From contig JAZQQJ010000017.1 in the NCBI GenBank assembly GCA_045629005.1, positions 1 to 28,416 of the forward strand: a stretch of 28,416 nt of DNA. The letters are read 5' to 3'. Below the pieces are notes generated by a model that did not search any database, was not told where the DNA came from, and saw nothing but the letters and a program-made list of their open reading frames with translations. The position numbers and the translations under genes are program-made. Within the stretch, counting starts at the first letter, position 1. Each line of letters begins with the position of its first letter. This DNA is from RGIG3528 sp045629005. GTDB taxonomy: Bacteria > Bacillota > Clostridia > Lachnospirales > Lachnospiraceae. This document shows positions 7,197 through 15,857 of this stretch, one piece after another.

Positions 7197-9824
7197 TTAA
7201 GGCTGAGTGGTGAGCGAATCACCATTGTAATAAATCATACCGTAGTAATAATTTGATGAAACAAAATTCGAGGAAAGAGAGGGGGCAACGATAATAACTT
7301 CTGACACACGTTCTTTTGCTGAAGAAGCATCAAGTACGCCCTCTTCGTTTTCGGTAAAGGCAACAAGTATGGGCTTTGTAGCGCTTGTGCCAAGGAGATT
7401 GTTTTCGTCCGGGCCTGAAGGACCTGTGAAGAATGACTCTCCCTCCGGTGTGAGAAGGAGATAGCGTTCGTTTTTATAAAGTCCCACGCTATAGCTTGAA
7501 TAGCGGGTGTTTGATAAGCCATAACCCGGAACATCCGACAGGTATTTACCTTGTATGTAGGTGAAGAGAGCACGCCTGTCAAATTCTTCTCTGTGGGCCT
7601 TATTTCCTGTTCCGAAAACAACTGAAGTTGCCGGTGTCTTTGAAGAGAATATCTCTTTAAGGGGTTCCTTCAGTAATATTTCCGATAATTGTACTTTGTC
7701 TATTAAAGAAACACCTGTAAGATTACTTAAATCAATGGTTTCTCCGGGAGCAAGTTCGTTAATCTTAAAGAATGCAAAATCAACAAGGACAAGGGCTTCG
7801 CTTATTGTTTTGCCTGTGTTGTTTGTAAGGTGCCCGCTAAGCTTTCCGGAATCGTAGCTACAGTCAAATTCAACGTTGCAGGAAACAGGGATGTTTTTTT
7901 GCAAATCCACGTAAAATGTGCTCATGGCTGAAAGGGCATTGTACTTTATTGTCGTATTGTCTGTGCCTTTCGTGTAGCATACCGTGTAGTCATTCCTGGA
8001 CACCTTGTTACTGTAAACGTAGTAGTAAACATCCTCGAGGTTTGCACCTGACACGTTATATTCGTGGCTAAACGGAATTTCATAATGTCTGGACTTTGGC
8101 ATAAGAATGACAGCACTTGCATCCTCGCTGACTGCGCCGTTTATGTCTGTGATAATCATTGCTGTAGAAACGGAAGCACTTCCGGACTTTGTGGTAAGTG
8201 CAACAAGGAATAAAAGAACAGAAACTCCAACGGCAAGGCCTGCCTGCAGAGGCCATATAAGAATGGATTTGTTTTTCTTTTTCAATACGAAGTAGAGTAT
8301 AAAGGCTGCTATTGTATATCCAAAAATAAGAATTATATAAGCAATAAGCGGGATAAGCTTCTGCGGAATTAATGATTCCAGAAGCGTGAGCATATTGTAA
8401 TTGCCTTCGTGGTAACCGTAGTTCATTATCCTGTTGTAAATTTCATTTCCGACGAGAGTCTCGATTATATGCGAAATGAGTATTGAGTTCCCGGGATAGT
8501 TTACAAAAGGTGCTTTTGTGAGATCCAGTGCAACGGCGCATATGAAACCGGTTCCGTATGAAATATATGAAGCAAAAGGGAGCCTGTTGTCATCGGCGGA
8601 GCTCATGATGAGCGGTGTGCCGAAATCAAGCTCGCAGAGGATTGCTTCTACATTATCAAAAGAAACAATTGTTTCTGTATATTCCTTTTCATAATATTCG
8701 TTTAACAGATTCGGAATAAGTTCGTAGACCGCAAAAACTTCGAAGTCTGTACATGCGTCCTCGATAGACGAGGTATTGTAAGAGTAACGGGAGTATTCGT
8801 CAAAGGGCACTCCATAATATATAACCCAGGCTGTATCAATAATTATATCCTCGTAATCCTCATATATTTGTTGCGAGTAGAGTTCGAAAACAGCTTCGGG
8901 GGTACTTTCTGTAAGGACATCGTCATCGAAATTAGCAAAGTATGGTTCAAAGTCAATTACAGAATAGAGAGTTTTAGCTTCGGGAGTGGTGTCTAGGTAG
9001 TTGTAGTAATATTTGTTGCCGTACCGGTCCTGGTAATTATAGGAGAAGTTTAAGGCGTTGATTCCGAAATCAGTGTTTGTTTTTACAAGACCTGAGGTGG
9101 TGATGTTTACAAAGCCGTCAAGACCTGAAAGTGTTTTTGCAGCAGAATCACCTGTTCCAATGATGAGCAGACCACCCGCCTTGGCCCAATTAAGGATGCT
9201 GAGTATTTGTGCATCGGTCAGTGAATCGGTGGAGAAATTCGTGATGATAATGACATCAAGCATTTCAAGTGCTTTGGAATCATCGGGAATATCGTCGAGG
9301 CCAAGCCTTGAAACCGAGAAGAAAACAGAGGGATCGCCGTTCAGAGACTTTCCGGAAAGGTATGAAAGAGCGGAATAGTCGTCTGTGAGGACACCAAGAT
9401 TTACGGAATCTGAGTAATTCACGTTCTGCGCAATGATGGGCGTTGCAGTGTAAACGGTTTTACCTTTTTTATTGATAAGCCTTACCTCAACTTTGCCGTT
9501 TGTGGAATAAACCGTGGCTGTAAAACGTGCGGTTTTTGTGGAACCTGCACTTAATGAAAGAGGCTGCTCATGGGCTATTACAGTGCTGTCCGGACCCGGC
9601 AGGAGAAGCATAACGGAACCTTCAAAGTCAGAGCCGTTATTTGTAACGGTAACGTTGAAGGGTGCGCTGTAGGATGTCTGAATCTGTCCGCCGAAGCCGT
9701 ATGATAAGTTGACTGTAAAACGGTCATTTGCGGCCTTTACGGGAGAAGGTGATATGAACAATGCAGTTGCAAGTACAGCGAATACGACTGTAAACTTTAC
9801 TGCTGTGCGGATGAACTTTTTCAT
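7197..9824 (-). CDS. Secreted/membrane protein with GATase1-like domain
   Basis: This 875-aa protein begins with a signal peptide (cleavage probably after V-K-A near residue 31) and an Ig-like beta domain (about 35-130). A Rossmann-like segment follows, with D-V-I-I-I-T-N-F and L-S-I-L-N-W-A-K-A-G-G-L-L-I-I-G-T-G, the pattern of the noncatalytic GATase1-like domains seen in Gld-type and BatA-linked membrane proteins. Two helices at about 488-512 and 521-544 flank a basic loop (K-K-K-N-K-S). By the positive-inside rule, both the large N-terminal part and the ~330-aa C-terminal part therefore lie outside. It is the first gene of the operon, with AGGAG upstream of its ATG. A role as the extracytoplasmic partner of the ABC transporter is inference. 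Confidence 0.7.
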   Translation of the reverse strand: MKKFIRTAVKFTVVFAVLATALFISPSPVKAANDRFTVNLSYGFGGQIQTSYSAPFNVTVTNNGSDFEGSVMLLLPGPDSTVIAHEQPLSLSAGSTKTARFTATVYSTNGKVEVRLINKKGKTVYTATPIIAQNVNYSDSVNLGVLTDDYSALSYLSGKSLNGDPSVFFSVSRLGLDDIPDDSKALEMLDVIIITNFSTDSLTDAQILSILNWAKAGGLLIIGTGDSAAKTLSGLDGFVNITTSGLVKTNTDFGINALNFSYNYQDRYGNKYYYNYLDTTPEAKTLYSVIDFEPYFANFDDDVLTESTPEAVFELYSQQIYEDYEDIIIDTAWVIYYGVPFDEYSRYSYNTSSIEDACTDFEVFAVYELIPNLLNEYYEKEYTETIVSFDNVEAILCELDFGTPLIMSSADDNRLPFASYISYGTGFICAVALDLTKAPFVNYPGNSILISHIIETLVGNEIYNRIMNYGYHEGNYNMLTLLESLIPQKLIPLIAYIILIFGYTIAAFILYFVLKKKNKSILIWPLQAGLAVGVSVLLFLVALTTKSGSASVSTAMIITDINGAVSEDASAVILMPKSRHYEIPFSHEYNVSGANLEDVYYYVYSNKVSRNDYTVCYTKGTDNTTIKYNALSAMSTFYVDLQKNIPVSCNVEFDCSYDSGKLSGHLTNNTGKTISEALVLVDFAFFKINELAPGETIDLSNLTGVSLIDKVQLSEILLKEPLKEIFSSKTPATSVVFGTGNKAHREEFDRRALFTYIQGKYLSDVPGYGLSNTRYSSYSVGLYKNERYLLLTPEGESFFTGPSGPDENNLLGTSATKPILVAFTENEEGVLDASSAKERVSEVIIVAPSLSSNFVSSNYYYGMIYYNGDSLTTQP

Positions 9825-9881
9825 TGGTTAATCTCCTTGTGATATGAAGCTTATTCAATTTGAAAAGCAACATTTGAATGC

Positions 9882-9900
9882 ATTATACCATAATGAGTTG
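9882..9900 (-). promoter_or_regulatory. Promoter of the ABC/MoxR/BatA operon
   Basis: On the minus strand a consensus TATAAT (9887-9882) is preceded by TGG, giving an extended -10 (TGGTATAAT). No good -35 lies at 16-18 bases, which is usual for extended -10 promoters. The expected start of transcription is about 50 bases before the ATG at 9824, whose AGGAG site is clear. Confidence 0.65.
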
Positions 9901-9918
9901 ATAATACGCTACAATCGA

Positions 9919-9958
9919 TTAAGATAAAAGATGCAAAATCTTTAAGATTACATTAAGA
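9919..9958 (+). promoter_or_regulatory. Possible Pho-box-like direct repeats
   Basis: The hexamer TTAAGA occurs at 9919-9924, 9942-9947 and 9953-9958. The last two are spaced exactly 11 bases apart and the first lies 23 bases before the second. PhoP of Bacillus binds TT(A/C/T)A(C/T)A-like hexamers repeated with about 5-base spacers, and this set lies just upstream of a phosphate transporter promoter. The fifth base (G) departs from the Bacillus consensus, so this is a suggestion only. Confidence 0.35.
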
Positions 9959-9984
9959 CATTGGTAACGAGCGGTTCATTGTTC

Positions 9985-10013
9985 TTGCTTTTTTTATTGT
10001 TTTAAGGTATTAT
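9985..10013 (+). promoter_or_regulatory. Sigma-A promoter of the Na/Pi cotransporter
   Basis: TTGCTT (9985-9990) and TATTAT (10008-10013) are separated by 17 bases. The predicted transcript starts near 10020 and has a leader of about 88 bases before the ATG at 10108, which has GGAGG at 10094-10098. The rest of the 283-base divergent intergenic region holds only the minus-strand operon promoter and the TTAAGA hexamers. Confidence 0.65.
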
Positions 10014-10107
10014 CAATTTCATATTGGGTTAATATGCATATATTATATATTTATGACAGAATGATGAGCAATAATGGGATGTTCATCAGAGTCGGAGGAA
10101 ACGTTTT

Positions 10108-11871
10108 ATGGACTTTTTCATCATCCTGAAATGCCTTGGAGGAATAGCAATATTCCTTTTTGGAATGGACCAGATGGGACATTATCTGGAAAAGCTTTCC
10201 GGAGGAAAGCTCGAAGGCGTTCTCGGTAAGGTTACGCAGAACAGAATTCTCGCAGTTATTTTCGGTGCTTTGGTCACGGCTGTGCTTCAGTCGTCCACCA
10301 CTACATCAGTCATGGTTGTCGGACTTGTAAACTCCGGCATTATGAAGCTTTCACAGGCTGTAGGAGTGCTGATGGGTGCGAACATCGGTACAACCATCAC
10401 TTCATGGATTCTTTCTCTTGCGGGAATGGGTGATGAAGTTCCGTTTGTGCTTAAGCTTTTCAAGCCTGCGAGCCTTGCGGGCATTCTCGGAATAATAGGC
10501 ATCATCCTTAAGATGCTCGGAAAGAAAGAACGTCAGAAGGACGTTGGAACGGTTCTTCTTGGTTTCTCACTTCTTATGTTTGGTATGACCACAATGTCCG
10601 AAGCAGTTGCGCCTCTTGCGGAAAAGCCTGAGGTTGCCGGTCTCCTCGTTAAGTTCTCCAATCCCATTCTTGGTGTTCTTGCAGGCCTTGTCCTTACAGT
10701 GCTTGTACAGAGCTCAGCTACATCAATCGGTATTTTACAGGCATTCTGTATGTCGGGTGCCGTTACATACTCAATAGCAATTCCCATTATTATGGGTCAG
10801 AACATCGGTACGTGTTTCAAGGCAATGATTTCCGCTGTCGGAGCTACAAAGAATGCAAAACGTGCCAGCTTTGTTCATTTGTATTTTAACCTTATCGGAA
10901 CAATCCTTTTCCTGACGCTGTTCTATACGCTCTATGCAATATTCAGATTTGATTTTGCACAGCAGCAGGCAAGCGCAGCAAACGTGGCGCTTATCCACAG
11001 CTTGTTTAACGTCGGGACAACAGTTGTTCTCTTCCCGTTTGCCAAGCTCATTGAGAAGCTTGCAATCATTTCCGTTCCTGATAAGGAAGCTTCAAAGGAA
11101 GAGAAGAGAGAGTTTTCACTCCTCGATGTACGTTTCCTTGATACTCCTTCGTTTGCAGTTGAACAGTGCAAGGCTGTTACTCTCCAGATGGCAAACATCT
11201 GCCGTGCGGCACTTATTACTTCAATTGAGCTTCTCACCAAGTACGATTCTGCGAAAGCGAAGCGTGTTGAAGAGCTTGAAGCAGAAGCGGATGTCTATGA
11301 AGATGAGCTCGGAAGCTACCTTGTAAAGGTTGCCAACATGCGTCTTTCCAAGAAGGACAGTAATGCTGTTGCAAAGATTCTTCACTGTATAGGTGATTTC
11401 GAACGAATTTCCGACCATGCTTTAAACATTAAGGAAACCGCAGAAGAAATGATGCGAAAGGGCATCGGTTTTTCAGAGGCAGCTCAGAAGGAAGTTGATG
11501 TTTATACTTCAGCCGTTGTTGATATCATTAATGAAACCGTTGATGCTTTTGCAACCGAAAACCTCTACACAGCACGTAAGGTTGAGCCGCTTGAGCAGGT
11601 TATTGATGGCTTGAATCAGTCAATCAAGTCACGTCACATTGAGCGTCTCTGCAAAGGTGAATGCACCATTGAGCTTGGTTTTGTACTTACGGATCTTATG
11701 GGCAACTACGAAAGAGTTGCTGACCATTGTTCCAACATCGCTGTTGCTGTAATCCAGATGCAGACGGATGTTGAAGGCGCACACAGTTACCTTGTCGGAG
11801 TCAAGTCCGGCGAAGACAAAGAATTTTCAGAAGAATATAAGGTTGATGCACAGAAATATGCACTTCCCTAA
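10108..11871 (+). CDS. Na+/phosphate cotransporter with PhoU-like domain
   Basis: This 587-aa protein belongs to the NptA/PNaS family (SLC34-like). It has two inverted repeats, each with the family motifs: Q-S-S-T-T-T-S (61-67) with G-A-N-I-G-T-T (90-96), then Q-S-S-A-T-S (near 201) with G-Q-N-I-G-T (near 230). Nine or so membrane helices fill the first 330 residues. The remaining part (about 345-565) is a helical PhoU-like domain with two halves, each containing a D-F-E-R-I-S-D-H or N-Y-E-R-V-A-D-H-type motif. It should import phosphate with sodium across the cytoplasmic membrane, with the PhoU part as a regulatory element. It has its own promoter. Aspartate kinase follows after 25 bases with no terminator. 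Confidence 0.92.
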   Translation: MDFFIILKCLGGIAIFLFGMDQMGHYLEKLSGGKLEGVLGKVTQNRILAVIFGALVTAVLQSSTTTSVMVVGLVNSGIMKLSQAVGVLMGANIGTTITSWILSLAGMGDEVPFVLKLFKPASLAGILGIIGIILKMLGKKERQKDVGTVLLGFSLLMFGMTTMSEAVAPLAEKPEVAGLLVKFSNPILGVLAGLVLTVLVQSSATSIGILQAFCMSGAVTYSIAIPIIMGQNIGTCFKAMISAVGATKNAKRASFVHLYFNLIGTILFLTLFYTLYAIFRFDFAQQQASAANVALIHSLFNVGTTVVLFPFAKLIEKLAIISVPDKEASKEEKREFSLLDVRFLDTPSFAVEQCKAVTLQMANICRAALITSIELLTKYDSAKAKRVEELEAEADVYEDELGSYLVKVANMRLSKKDSNAVAKILHCIGDFERISDHALNIKETAEEMMRKGIGFSEAAQKEVDVYTSAVVDIINETVDAFATENLYTARKVEPLEQVIDGLNQSIKSRHIERLCKGECTIELGFVLTDLMGNYERVADHCSNIAVAVIQMQTDVEGAHSYLVGVKSGEDKEFSEEYKVDAQKYALP

Positions 11872-11896
11872 ATATAAAATGAAAGCGTGAAGAAAA

Positions 11897-13216
11897 ATGA
11901 TTAAAGTAGTTAAGTTTGGCGGAAGTTCTCTTGCATCTGCCGCACAGTTCAAAAAAGTCGGAGACATAATAAGAGCCGAGGAAGAAAGAAGATATGTTGT
12001 TCCCTCGGCACCCGGCAAGCGTGATTCAAAGGATACAAAGGTTACCGACATGCTTTATGCATGCTATGCTGAGGCAGAAGCAGGCAAAGACTTTACGAAG
12101 AGTCTCGAAGCAATCAAAGCACGTTATGACGAGATTATTACAGGACTTTCCCTTAAGACAGACCTTTCGGGCGAGTTTGAAACAATCAGGAAGAACTTCG
12201 AAAATAAAGTCGGAGTTCAGTATGCCGCATCAAGAGGCGAATATCTTAATGGTATCATTATGGCCGACTACCTTGGCTATGAATTCCTTGATGCTGCAGA
12301 AGTGATTCTTTTCGATGAGGATGGCAATTTCCTTCCTGAGGATACAAACACAATTCTTTCCAGAAGAATCAAATCACTCAACAAAGTAGTTCTTCCCGGT
12401 TTCTATGGAGCGACGAGAGACGGTGTTGTAAAGACTTTCTCGAGAGGCGGGTCCGACATTACAGGCTCCATTCTTGCAAGAGCTGCGGGAGCAGACCTCT
12501 ACGAAAACTGGACAGACGTATCGGGCTTCCTTGTTACAGACCCTCGCATCGTTAAGAATCCTGAAACAATTAACATTATCACATATAAAGAGCTTCGTGA
12601 GCTTTCTTACATGGGTGCGGGCGTTCTTCATGAGGATGCCATTTTTCCTGTCAGAAAGAGCGGAATCCCCATCAATATCAGAAATACAAACAGACCTGAG
12701 GATGCAGGTACGATGATTGTTGAAAACACATGCAGGCAGTCGGACTACACCATCACAGGTATTGCCGGAAAGAAGGGCTTCGTCTCGGTCAATATTGAAA
12801 AAGACCAGATGAACTCCGAGGTAGGCTTCGGCAGACGTGCTCTTGAGGCTTTTGAACTTTCTGGCATCAATTTCGAGCATATGCCTTCAGGAATTGATAC
12901 CCTTTCCGTATTTGTACACCAGCCTGAGTTTGAAGGTAAGGAACAGCAGGTCCTTGCCGCCATTCACAGACTTACGGATCCCGACAGTGTTGACATCGAT
13001 TCCGACGTTGCACTCATTGCTGTCGTAGGACGCAGTATGAAGTCGAATCGTGGTGTTGCAGCACGTATCTTTGCTGCACTTGCCCACAACAATATTAACA
13101 TCAAGATGATTGATCAGGGTTCCTCAGAGCTTAACATCATCATAGGTGTTTCAAATAACGATTTCGAAAGCGCTATCCGCGCAATATACGATATTTTTGT
13201 AACAAGCCGCTTATAA
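11897..13216 (+). CDS. lysC: Aspartate kinase
   Basis: This 439-aa enzyme phosphorylates L-aspartate, the first step towards lysine/diaminopimelate, threonine and methionine. It starts with V-V-K-F-G-G-S-S-L, the kinase signature, and has S-R-G-G-S-D-I-T-G-S for substrate and nucleotide binding. The C-terminal third holds two ACT domains, including the terminal V-A-L-I-A-V-V-G and N-I-N-I-K-M-I-D-Q-G segments that normally bind the feedback amino acid. The ATG at 11897 has only a weak Shine-Dalgarno sequence (GTGAAG). It lies 25 bases after the phosphate transporter, so co-transcription is likely though not functionally obvious. No lysine riboswitch fits in the short gap. Confidence 0.93.
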   Translation: MIKVVKFGGSSLASAAQFKKVGDIIRAEEERRYVVPSAPGKRDSKDTKVTDMLYACYAEAEAGKDFTKSLEAIKARYDEIITGLSLKTDLSGEFETIRKNFENKVGVQYAASRGEYLNGIIMADYLGYEFLDAAEVILFDEDGNFLPEDTNTILSRRIKSLNKVVLPGFYGATRDGVVKTFSRGGSDITGSILARAAGADLYENWTDVSGFLVTDPRIVKNPETINIITYKELRELSYMGAGVLHEDAIFPVRKSGIPINIRNTNRPEDAGTMIVENTCRQSDYTITGIAGKKGFVSVNIEKDQMNSEVGFGRRALEAFELSGINFEHMPSGIDTLSVFVHQPEFEGKEQQVLAAIHRLTDPDSVDIDSDVALIAVVGRSMKSNRGVAARIFAALAHNNINIKMIDQGSSELNIIIGVSNNDFESAIRAIYDIFVTSRL

Positions 13217-13218
13217 AT

Positions 13219-13245
13219 AAACTGAAGCTGTAAGTGCAGTTTTTT
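13219..13245 (+). terminator. Weak possible terminator after aspartate kinase
   Basis: A six-base stem, AAACTG (13219-13224) with CAGTTT (13237-13242), is followed by a T-rich run (TTTTTTCTC). The loop of 12 bases and short stem make it weak, so read-through into gdpP is quite possible. Confidence 0.35.
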
Positions 13246-13304
13246 CTCATGTAACTTATTCAAATTTGTTTCGCCGGGTTCGTGACAAGTAAGGAGATGT
13301 TTTT

Positions 13305-15371
13305 ATGAAGAAGAACAATACCAGAGTACAGCTGGACGGGGCGCTTGGCCGTTATTTAAGATGGCCGGTTTACCTTGCCCTTCTGCTTGTTTTGTTTGAT
13401 GTATGTATTCTCGTCTGGCACAAGGATACATTCCCCCTTGCACTGATTTTCAGTGCCATATTCATTTTGATTTGTGTGGTACTTTTCGTGTTCAGACGCC
13501 GTGAGGTTGTTGATGAACTTGTAAGCTTTGCCACAGAATACAATCATTCACAGCATGTCATGCTTAAAGAGCTTGATGTTCCTTTCGGTGTTCTTGACAT
13601 GGAAGGAAGGGTTATCTGGGCAAGCAATGATTTAAAGGATCTTATTGGTACGGATAGGTGCTTTAGAGAGCCTGTTTCAAAGATTTTCAGCAATGATGAG
13701 CTTGTTAACATGCCCACCGTTGAAGAGGACGTTGAAACCCATATTACCTACGGAAACAGAAGCTATTTTATGAAGCTTCGTCTTGTTACGCCTTCCGAAT
13801 ATGGTGAAACGGTTCTCTGGCATGATGAAATAGAAGGACTTGATGCACCCGACGATTCTCTCGTAGCAATGTTCCTTTACGATGAAACCGAGAATGTTGC
13901 CCTCAAACGTGAAAACTTTGAGGAAAAGACGCTCATCGGTCTTCTTTACATCGATAACTATGAGGAAGCTTTCGAAGGCGCCGACGAGGTACGTCGTTCG
14001 CTTGTTACTGCGTGGATTGAGCGAGAAGTCAACAAATACATGAAAAACTATGACGCAGTTGTTAAGCGTCTTGAAAAGGATAAGTACATCTTTGTTTTCA
14101 AGCAGAAGTATCTTGCACAGCTGGAAGCAAACAGATTTTCCATACTTGAAGACATCAGAAATCTCAACATCTATGGACTTACACTTACCATTTCCATTGG
14201 TGTCGGTGTTTCCGAAGAATCATACACGAAGTGCCATGAACTTGCTCACACGGCTATGGATATGGCTCTCGGCAGAGGCGGTGACCAGGCTGTTATAAAG
14301 TCTGCGGATAAAATCACCTACTATGGAGGCGTTACAGCTTCCCAGGAGAAGTCCACAAGAGTTAAGGCGAGAGTTAAAGCACACGCACTCCGTGAATACA
14401 TCGAGAACCATGAGAAGACAGTAATTATGGGTCACTCAATTGCAGATATTGATTCTGTCGGTGCTGCCATCGGTATTTATCGTATAGCAAAAACCCTCGA
14501 AAAGAGAGCGTACATCGTTCTCAGTGAAGAAAGCAGTTCTATTAAGCCCGTTATCGATCTTTTTCGCGGCAATCCCGAATATGAGGAAGATATGTTCATT
14601 ACCGGCGCCAAGGCAAAGAGCATCGTAGACAAGGATACACTTCTTGTTGTCGTTGACGTAAACAGGCCTGCCTATACGGACACAAAGGAGCTTCTTGACC
14701 TTACAAAGACAGTTGTTGTTCTTGACCATCACAGACAGATGGATGACCGCATTGAAAATGCTGTTCTTTCTTATGTTGAGCCTTATGCATCATCTGCATG
14801 TGAAATGGTTGCCGAGATTCTTCAGTATGTAAGCAACGAGCTTAAGATTAAGCCTTCCGAAGCAGATGCAATGTATGCCGGCATGATGATTGACACAAAC
14901 AACTTCCTTATGAAGACAGGTGTCAGAACATTTGAAGCAGCTGCTTATCTCAGAAGAAATGGTGCTGATGTTACCAAAATCCGTAAGCTTTTCAGAGCAA
15001 ACTTTGCGGAGTACCAGGCTCGTGCAAGTGCGGTTTCAGGGGCGGAGGTATACCTTAATCACTTCGCTTTTGCTGTGTTTGAGGGCGCAGGACTTCCGAG
15101 CCCTACGATTTCCGCTGCGCAGGCTGCAAACGAAATGCTTGATATTGATGGTGTTAAGGGTTCGTTTGTATTCACAGAGTATAATGGCAAAATTTATCTG
15201 TCCGCACGTTCCATCGACGAGCTGAACGTTCAGCTTGTATGTGAAAAGGTGGGCGGAGGCGGCCATATGAGCGCTGCCGGTGCGCAGTTTGAAGGCATTT
15301 CCATTATCGAAGCAATGAACAAGGTTAAAACAACATTGGCAGAGATGATTGAAAACAAAGAAATAAAATAG
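13305..15371 (+). CDS. gdpP: Cyclic-di-AMP phosphodiesterase GdpP
   Basis: This 688-aa membrane enzyme has the full GdpP/YybT layout. Two N-terminal membrane helices (about 16-62) are followed by a PAS-like domain, a degenerate GGDEF domain (remnant G-R-G-G-D-Q near 322-328), a DHH domain with G-H-S-I-A-D-I-D-S (about 375) and V-L-D-H-H (about 472), and a DHHA1 domain with G-G-G-G-H-M-S-A-A-G (about 648). The Asp and His metal ligands are present. It hydrolyses c-di-AMP to pApA and so tunes potassium, osmotic and cell-wall homeostasis. AAGGAG precedes the ATG. rplI and dnaB follow with gaps of about 20 bases, the conserved Firmicutes order. Confidence 0.95.
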   Translation: MKKNNTRVQLDGALGRYLRWPVYLALLLVLFDVCILVWHKDTFPLALIFSAIFILICVVLFVFRRREVVDELVSFATEYNHSQHVMLKELDVPFGVLDMEGRVIWASNDLKDLIGTDRCFREPVSKIFSNDELVNMPTVEEDVETHITYGNRSYFMKLRLVTPSEYGETVLWHDEIEGLDAPDDSLVAMFLYDETENVALKRENFEEKTLIGLLYIDNYEEAFEGADEVRRSLVTAWIEREVNKYMKNYDAVVKRLEKDKYIFVFKQKYLAQLEANRFSILEDIRNLNIYGLTLTISIGVGVSEESYTKCHELAHTAMDMALGRGGDQAVIKSADKITYYGGVTASQEKSTRVKARVKAHALREYIENHEKTVIMGHSIADIDSVGAAIGIYRIAKTLEKRAYIVLSEESSSIKPVIDLFRGNPEYEEDMFITGAKAKSIVDKDTLLVVVDVNRPAYTDTKELLDLTKTVVVLDHHRQMDDRIENAVLSYVEPYASSACEMVAEILQYVSNELKIKPSEADAMYAGMMIDTNNFLMKTGVRTFEAAAYLRRNGADVTKIRKLFRANFAEYQARASAVSGAEVYLNHFAFAVFEGAGLPSPTISAAQAANEMLDIDGVKGSFVFTEYNGKIYLSARSIDELNVQLVCEKVGGGGHMSAAGAQFEGISIIEAMNKVKTTLAEMIENKEIK

Positions 15372-15391
15372 TTCTAAAAGAGGTACACAAA

Positions 15392-15838
15392 ATGGAAGTT
15401 ATTTTACTTACAGACGTTAAATCACTTGGTAAAAAAGGTGAAATATGTAAAGTCAGCGATGGCTATGCAAGAAACTTTATCATACCCAAAGGTCTCGGCG
15501 TTGAAAAGAATGCAAAGACTCTGAATGACCTTAAGCTCCAGCAGGCTGCAGAAGCAAAGCGTCAGCAGGAAATTCTTGATGAAGCAAAGGAGCTTGGCGC
15601 AAAGCTTTCTGCCGCTACAGTTTCCTTCACAATGAAGGGTGGCGAAGGCGGAAGGGCTTTCGGCTCGGTTTCCACAAAGGAAATTGCAACCGGTATTAAG
15701 GAGCAGCTTAAGCTCGACATTGATAAAAAGAAACTCGTTCTCAGCGAGCCCATCAGAAATTTTGGCACATACAATGTGCCTGTAAAGCTTCACCCTCAGG
15801 TAACTGTTGAATTAAAGGTTAAGGTTACGGAGGCATAA
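15392..15838 (+). CDS. rplI: Large ribosomal subunit protein bL9
   Basis: This 148-aa protein matches bL9 from end to end. It starts M-E-V-I-L-L-T-D-V-K-S-L-G-K-K-G with the rRNA-binding motif D-G-Y-A-R-N-F-I-I-P-K, continues through the long connecting helix rich in Lys/Gln/Glu, and ends with the C-terminal domain carrying G-G-R-A-F-G-S-V-S. The length is standard. bL9 binds 23S rRNA near L1 and helps maintain reading frame. It lies between gdpP and dnaB with AAGAGG upstream of the ATG. Confidence 0.97.
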   Translation: MEVILLTDVKSLGKKGEICKVSDGYARNFIIPKGLGVEKNAKTLNDLKLQQAAEAKRQQEILDEAKELGAKLSAATVSFTMKGGEGGRAFGSVSTKEIATGIKEQLKLDIDKKKLVLSEPIRNFGTYNVPVKLHPQVTVELKVKVTEA

Positions 15839-15857
15839 CATTCGGCAGGGGGCCGTT

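Noticed and set aside
11872..11896. Lysine riboswitch before aspartate kinase
   Set aside because: Only 25 bases separate it from the upstream gene, far too short for that riboswitch.
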